Positions 28,388 through 32,390 of a stretch of 32,390 bases of DNA are shown here, one piece after another. Source of the DNA: Bacteriovoracia bacterium (GTDB taxonomy: Bacteria; Bdellovibrionota; Bacteriovoracia; Bacteriovoracales; Bacteriovoracaceae). A program made the translations under genes and the position numbers. Position 1 is the stretch's first letter. Each line of letters begins with the position of its first letter. A model generated the notes under the pieces. That model ran no database searches. It was not told the DNA's origin and was given only the letters and a program-made list of their open reading frames with translations. The stretch covers positions 1 through 32,390 of the forward strand of contig JAUIBX010000014.1 in assembly GCA_030427595.1 (NCBI GenBank), given 5' to 3'.

Positions 28388-30007
28388 ATGACTCAGGACT
28401 TTCCTTTCGAAAAATTCCTTACTAACAATACGCAAAAAACTAATAAAAACGAACAATTACTAGACGATATCTTTTCACAAACAACCTCTGCACAGGCTCC
28501 AAAAGAGAGCTCTTTTAACACTCAAAAAAACTCTTTTGAGGAGAAAAATAGTCTAGCAGAAGGCCCAGAAGATGCTCTAAAGCCGATCACCGATGGATTA
28601 TTTCAAATTCTTGAAAGTGAAATTGACCCCATCAAGTTCAACACTTTCATTAAAAATAAAATCCAACTCGTTAAAATTAATGACCATAAAGCACAGTTTT
28701 TGGCGCAAACCCAATTTATTAAATCAACGGTAGAGAATTCATTTTTAAATAATATTAAAAGCTCTCTCTACCAACTCATGGGTAGCCAATACGACATCGA
28801 TATCATTGCTAAAGCTGAAGGAATTCCATCATTTAGCAATCTTATGGATGAAGCTTCTTCATCAAACTCTACAAATGAAAAATCAAATAAACCTTCCTTT
28901 ACCTTAGATTTGACTCCAGAGCAGGAAGATTTAAAAAGCCAGGCCCACAGCCTTTTCATCGATCATATGGAAAAGGAATCCACCGGCCTTACAATTGATA
29001 CTGGTAAAACTTTTGAAAATTATATTGTGGGTCCATCCAATAACCTTGCTTTTGCTACGGCCTGTGCTGTTGCAGATTCTCCAGGTAAGTCAGGAAAGTA
29101 TCCATGTCTCTATATTTATTCAGATTCTGGACTTGGAAAAACTCACCTACTCCATGCTGTCGCCAATGGTATTTTTGAAAACCATCCAGACCTTGCTGTT
29201 TGTCTCATTTCAGCAAGAGACTTCATGAAGGAACTCATCAATGCCTACAAGGACAAAACCCTAAGTGATTTTCAAAGGAAATATACTGAAAATGTAGATG
29301 TCCTCATGATTGATGACATTCATGAGTTAAAAAATAAAAACTCTACTCAAGAAGAATTTTTTCATATCTTCAATTTCTTGCACGATAAAGGAAAACAACT
29401 TATCTTCACTTCAGATAAGTCTCCTGACAAAATCACTGGAATTGAGGAAAGAATTATCACACGCCTGCAATGGGGATTGGTAATCGATATTCAAAGACCT
29501 GATTTTGAAACAAGAACAGCGATTCTTAAAAAGAAAGCTCTTGAGTTAGACCTCTTTGTTCAAGACGAAGTTCTCAACCTAATCGCCAGCTCAATCAAAA
29601 CATCTATTAGAGAACTTGAAGGTTCTCTTATCAGGCTTCAAGCTCATGCTGACCTCATGGAAGCAGAAATTGATACCGAAATGGCGAGAGACATCTTAAA
29701 GCTTCAAGACATCAACGATAGACCAGCAGCTACCCTTGAAAGCGTATGCCGTGCAAGCTCACAATACTTCAAAGTTTCAGTTGGAGATCTTAAATCAAAG
29801 AGTAGAAACAAAGACATTGTACGGGCTCGTCACATTGCCTGGTATCTTAGTAAAAATATTGTCGGTGCTACTTTTATTGAAATCGCTAAATACTATGGTA
29901 ACCGTGATCATTCCTCAGTAATTCATGGTGTTAATAAAATTACTGATAATGTTAAAACTGATAATACACTCTCAAAGGATCTTCTGTTCTTAGAGCATAA
30001 TATCTGA
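28388..30007 (+). CDS. dnaA: Chromosomal replication initiator DnaA
   Basis: 539 residues from the ATG at 28388, which has GGAG 9 bp upstream; a GTG at 28373 (five codons earlier) with AGGA 7 bp upstream is an equal alternative. About 60 low-complexity polar residues (QKTNKNEQLLDDIF, KNSFEEKNSLAEGP) precede domain I, which starts near ALKPITDGLFQIL. A Ser/Asn linker leads to the AAA+ domain: Walker A SDSGLGKTHLLHAV, Walker B VDVLMIDDIHEL, sensor I FTSDKSP and an arginine finger in ERIITRLQWG. Domain IV ends with IAKYYGNRDHSSVIHGV, the DnaA signature that reads DnaA boxes. The first Gly of Walker A and the next residue are Ser-Asp instead of Gly-Gly. The protein should open oriC just downstream. 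Confidence 0.97.
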   Translation: MTQDFPFEKFLTNNTQKTNKNEQLLDDIFSQTTSAQAPKESSFNTQKNSFEEKNSLAEGPEDALKPITDGLFQILESEIDPIKFNTFIKNKIQLVKINDHKAQFLAQTQFIKSTVENSFLNNIKSSLYQLMGSQYDIDIIAKAEGIPSFSNLMDEASSSNSTNEKSNKPSFTLDLTPEQEDLKSQAHSLFIDHMEKESTGLTIDTGKTFENYIVGPSNNLAFATACAVADSPGKSGKYPCLYIYSDSGLGKTHLLHAVANGIFENHPDLAVCLISARDFMKELINAYKDKTLSDFQRKYTENVDVLMIDDIHELKNKNSTQEEFFHIFNFLHDKGKQLIFTSDKSPDKITGIEERIITRLQWGLVIDIQRPDFETRTAILKKKALELDLFVQDEVLNLIASSIKTSIRELEGSLIRLQAHADLMEAEIDTEMARDILKLQDINDRPAATLESVCRASSQYFKVSVGDLKSKSRNKDIVRARHIAWYLSKNIVGATFIEIAKYYGNRDHSSVIHGVNKITDNVKTDNTLSKDLLFLEHNI

Positions 30008-30040
30008 ATCCCAATCCACTCTTTTTCTACCTTTATATAG

Positions 30041-30065
30041 GCCGGCCTTAGTGTCGGCATTTTTT
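30041..30065 (+). terminator. Intrinsic terminator after dnaA
   Basis: GCCGGC and GTCGGC form a six-base-pair stem with one G-U pair and the loop CTTAGT, followed by ATTTTTT. It lies 33 bp past the dnaA stop and separates dnaA transcription from the origin. Confidence 0.75.
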
Positions 30066-30103
30066 ATGCCTAGTTAATTAGAAAAATTCGTTACCTAAAA
30101 TAC

Positions 30104-30258
30104 TTATCCACAAAGTTATCCTGTGTGGAAAAATAGTTTTCCCCAATATCCACAATGTGAATAAAAACTTATCCCCATGTGGAAAAAAATGGGGATAAAA
30201 ATCTCAAACAAGGGTAATTTTACCGTTCTCTGTTGTGAAAAAACTAAACTGTAGATAA
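30104..30258. other. oriC: DnaA-box cluster, probable oriC core
   Basis: Box-like nonamers on both strands: TTATCCACA at 30104 (consensus); TTATTCACA on the minus strand at 30156-30164 (consensus TTATNCACA); ATATCCACA at 30146; TTATCCCCA at 30169 and, on the minus strand, at 30190-30198; TTTTCCACA on the minus strand at 30124-30132 and 30178-30186; TTATCTACA on the minus strand at 30250-30258. Together with the dnaA and dnaN flanks this makes the 530-bp gap the likely origin. No gene is visible in 30008-30537. Confidence 0.85.
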
Positions 30259-30395
30259 AACGTTTATAACCTGTGACTAAGAGTCAAAATTTTGGTGCGA
30301 AAATAATAATATCCGTATTTAGCAGTTGCGCATTTTAAAGTTACTCACACTCACTAACATTGGCAAAATCTCAAATTGCCCATTAATACTAGACT

Positions 30396-30428
30396 TTGAC
30401 ACTTTTCCACTTTTCAACAGCCTATAAT
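30396..30428 (+). promoter_or_regulatory. Possible dnaN promoter
   Basis: TTGACA followed by a perfect TATAAT after 21 bp, about 110 bp before dnaN. The spacer is longer than the sigma-70 optimum, and the -10 lies at the edge of the AT-rich tract, so it may be part of the unwinding region instead. Confidence 0.25.
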
Positions 30429-30466
30429 AAATAATAATTAAATATATATAATACCTATATAGATAA
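30423..30466. other. AT-rich tract, possible DNA unwinding element
   Basis: A 44-bp stretch with only three G/C bases, including AAT/TAAT triplet runs, about 165 bp right of the DnaA-box cluster and 70 bp before dnaN. A shorter AAATAATAAT run at 30301 is closer to the boxes and is an alternative DnaA-trio-like site. Position and composition fit a DUE; melting is not shown by sequence alone. Confidence 0.5.
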
Positions 30467-30537
30467 ATCCCTTTGTGAGACTGCCTTGCTTAGAGAGAAT
30501 CGTTAGGATAGAACAAAAATGTTGAAGGAATTAGGAT

Positions 30538-31653
30538 ATGCACGCACAAGTCAGTACAGAATCAATTAGAGAAGCGATCACAAAAGTGACCTCAGTTGTT
30601 GACCGTAAGAATACAAGACCAATTCTTGCTTACACTCTAGTTGAAGCCAAGGATGGAAAGATTAGTTTTTCAGCAACTGATCTTGAAGTTTCTGCAAAAA
30701 TAACGATTGATGCAATCACTGAAGTTCCTGGTTCATTCTGCGTGAATGCTAAAAATTTCTCAGATATCCTAAGAGAACTACCAAACTCTAATTTAGAATT
30801 AAAATTAGATGAAAATGAAAATAGCCTTAAGATTGACTGTGGTGATATTCACTTCACATTACTAATCTACAAGAACGAAGACTTCCCTCAATTAGTTTTC
30901 CAGAATAAGCAAAATGAATTTTCTGTTTCTAGTGAAAAAGTCTTAGAAATAATTTCTAAAACTGCTCATGCTATAAGCACTGATGAAACGCGTTTGTTTT
31001 TAAACGGAATATATCTTCAGGAAATAAACTCTAATCTACGAGCCGTAGCAACAGACGGTCATAGGCTTTCTATGATCGATACAGAAATTGAAGATAACAA
31101 TATCGACAACCTTATCAATGGAATTATCATTCCAAGAAAGGGTGTTAATGAACTTAAGAGAGTCGCAGAGTCTAACCCTGAATCTAAAATTAACATCAGT
31201 GTGGATGACTCGTTCATGTATGTTAATTGTGACGAAAAATATTTTTTGAGTATCAGACTCATTTCTAGAGAATACCCTAAGTATCAAGCAGTCATTCCAC
31301 AGAAAACATCTTTCACAATGTCTACAGACAAGGGTGCTTTATTTGATGCTCTTAGAAGAATTAAGATCATGTCTAATGAAAAAAGCAACGGTGTTAGAGT
31401 TAAGCTAGAAGAACGCCAAATGATCCTAATGGCAAATCATCCTTCTCTTGGAGATGCCAGAGAAACTATCCCGGTAGAGTACACTGGCAAAGAAATGGAG
31501 ATTGGTTTCAATGCAAAGTACTTAATTGATACCTTAGCTACTTTCAACGATGGCGATATTCAATTTGAATTAAATAATGAGTTTAGTGCAGTAGTTATTA
31601 AATCCCCTACTGCTCCCAATATGCTGGGGATTATTATGCCTCTTAAACTCTAA
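30538..31653 (+). CDS. dnaN: DNA polymerase III beta sliding clamp DnaN
   Basis: 371 residues in three similar clamp domains. Family landmarks: NTRPILAYTLVEA near the N-terminus, ATDGHRLSMID in the middle, REYPKYQAVIP in domain II/III and the C-terminal MPLKL (usually MPMRL) that forms part of the protein-binding cleft. AAGGA lies about 8 bp upstream of the ATG. It is followed after 3 bp by recF, the standard dnaA-dnaN-recF order. Confidence 0.98.
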   Translation: MHAQVSTESIREAITKVTSVVDRKNTRPILAYTLVEAKDGKISFSATDLEVSAKITIDAITEVPGSFCVNAKNFSDILRELPNSNLELKLDENENSLKIDCGDIHFTLLIYKNEDFPQLVFQNKQNEFSVSSEKVLEIISKTAHAISTDETRLFLNGIYLQEINSNLRAVATDGHRLSMIDTEIEDNNIDNLINGIIIPRKGVNELKRVAESNPESKINISVDDSFMYVNCDEKYFLSIRLISREYPKYQAVIPQKTSFTMSTDKGALFDALRRIKIMSNEKSNGVRVKLEERQMILMANHPSLGDARETIPVEYTGKEMEIGFNAKYLIDTLATFNDGDIQFELNNEFSAVVIKSPTAPNMLGIIMPLKL

Positions 31654-31656
31654 AGT

Positions 31657-31910
31657 ATGCTGCCTTTAATTATTAGCAAGCTTCAGGTTAGTAATTTTAG
31701 GAATCTTGAATCTAACATTATTGATTTCTCTCCAAATATAAACTGTATTTTTGGTGAGAACGGAAATGGCAAAACAAATATTTTAGAAGCCATTTTCTAT
31801 CTCATTAAAAGAAAGTCTTTTCGTAAAAATGCAAGTTTTCCACAAATGCTAGGACTTGATGGGGAAAACACTGAAATATCTTTTCAGTCTCTATTTCATG
31901 AAAAAGAAAA
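31657..31910 (+). CDS. recF: RecF, N-terminal fragment cut by a junction
   Basis: About 85 residues of RecF: ISKLQVSNFRNLE at the start, then the Walker A loop IFGENGNGKTNILEAIFYL and the SFRKNASFPQML stretch. RecF loads RecA at gaps and is normally ~360 residues. The frame runs on to 31953, but beyond about 31900 it reads antisense to an acetate kinase gene, so the last ~15 residues (WVYISRSSSHN) are not RecF. The truncation is most likely an artefact, not a mutation. Confidence 0.85.
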
Positions 31911-32390
31911 TAACAGATGGGTCTATATCTCCAGATCTAGTTCCCATAACTAAACCATTCATGGGTCCAAATCCAAGAGAGTTTTCAATGCTTTTTCCAT
32001 CTTTAATGGCAGACATGCTACAGCCATTTCCTAAATGAATGGTAATTATTTTTTTTGCCTTTTCTTTTCCTAAAAACTCAATTGCTTTTTCAGAAACATA
32101 TTTATGACTGGTGCCATGAAAACCATAAGCACGAATATGCTGTTCTTCTAAATACTCATTTTTTATTGCATATTGATAAGCTACTTTTGGCATGGTTTGA
32201 TGAAATGCAGTATCAAAAATGGCAATTTGTTTTGCTGATGTAAAAATGGTTTCTGCAATTTCTATTCCTGTTAAGTTTGCAGGATTGTGTAAAGGGGCTA
32301 AGTCAAATAAATTACGAATACTCACTTTAACTTCTTGAGTAACTATGGTTGGTTTTGCAAATTTACTTCCTCCATGAACCACTCTATGTC
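31892..32390 (-). CDS. ackA: Acetate kinase AckA, internal fragment (foreign segment)
   Basis: About 165 residues, open at the right window edge (reading H-R-V-V-H-G-G, the family's GHRVVHGG). In order: APLHNPANLTGIE, FDTAFHQTMP with the catalytic-site Asp, RAYGFHGTSHKYVS, HLGNGCSMSAIKDGKS and GFGPMNGLVMGTRSGDIDP. These are residues ~85-250 of a ~400-residue acetate kinase, which interconverts acetyl phosphate and acetate with ATP. It stops at the junction with recF. The style (FGPMNGLVMGTRSGDIDPSV) is like Bacteroidota/Flavobacteriia enzymes; that is my impression, not a search result. Confidence 0.9.

Noticed and set aside
31856-32243. Plus-strand frames over the last 500 bp
   Set aside because: They are antisense to the acetate kinase fragment and carry no recognisable domain.

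Overview
This window is an AT-rich bacterial chromosomal segment spanning the replication origin. The order rpmH-rnpA-yidD-yidC-mnmE-mnmG-rsmG-parA-parB-bactofilin-atpF'FHAGDC runs leftward and dnaA-dnaN-recF runs rightward. With the low GC, many small exported proteins, a patatin-like lipase and a MltD-type lytic transglycosylase, this suggests a Bacteriovorax/Halobacteriovorax-like member of the Bdellovibrionota. That assignment is inference from gene order and gene style, not from a database match.

Layout. Positions 1-13.45 kb are mixed: a 5'-truncated hutI, a small Kazal-type lipoprotein, a TlpA-like thioredoxin, a TadE-like small protein and glpK. A leftward operon follows (HTH/coiled-coil protein, outer-membrane barrel protein, ligA, radA), then a rightward overlapping pair (patatin, lytic transglycosylase) and a leftward 750-residue lipoprotein of unknown function. 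Positions 13.55-19.5 kb hold the F1/stator half of ATP synthase, closed by a strong intrinsic terminator; no a or c subunit gene is present. Positions 19.58-28.1 kb hold bactofilin, ParB, ParA, RsmG, MnmG, MnmE, YidC, YidD, RnpA and RpmH. Two parS sites lie inside this block. Positions 28.4-30.0 kb are dnaA. The 530-bp dnaA-dnaN gap carries a dense DnaA-box cluster and an AT-rich tract, so it is the probable oriC. dnaN and the first part of recF follow.

Most striking signal. Inside mnmE, at the GTPase G5/linker position, there is an in-frame array of six 27-bp units plus one decayed unit. Each unit carries a version of the 16-bp palindrome TGGTCCTATAGGACCA. The cores are conserved while the 11-bp flanks differ. 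One more copy, TGGTCCCATAGGACCA, lies in the non-coding gap between parB and the bactofilin gene, and a split relative lies downstream of bactofilin. The motif is neither parS nor a DnaA box. I do not recognise it; it could be a DNA-binding or hairpin element of the origin/segregation region that also shapes a Gly-Pro-rich loop in MnmE.

Right end. From about 31.9 kb the sequence changes abruptly from recF to an internal piece of an acetate kinase gene on the opposite strand, with a Bacteroidota-like look. This is most simply an assembly or amplification chimera, so the last ~0.5 kb should not be treated as part of the same genome.
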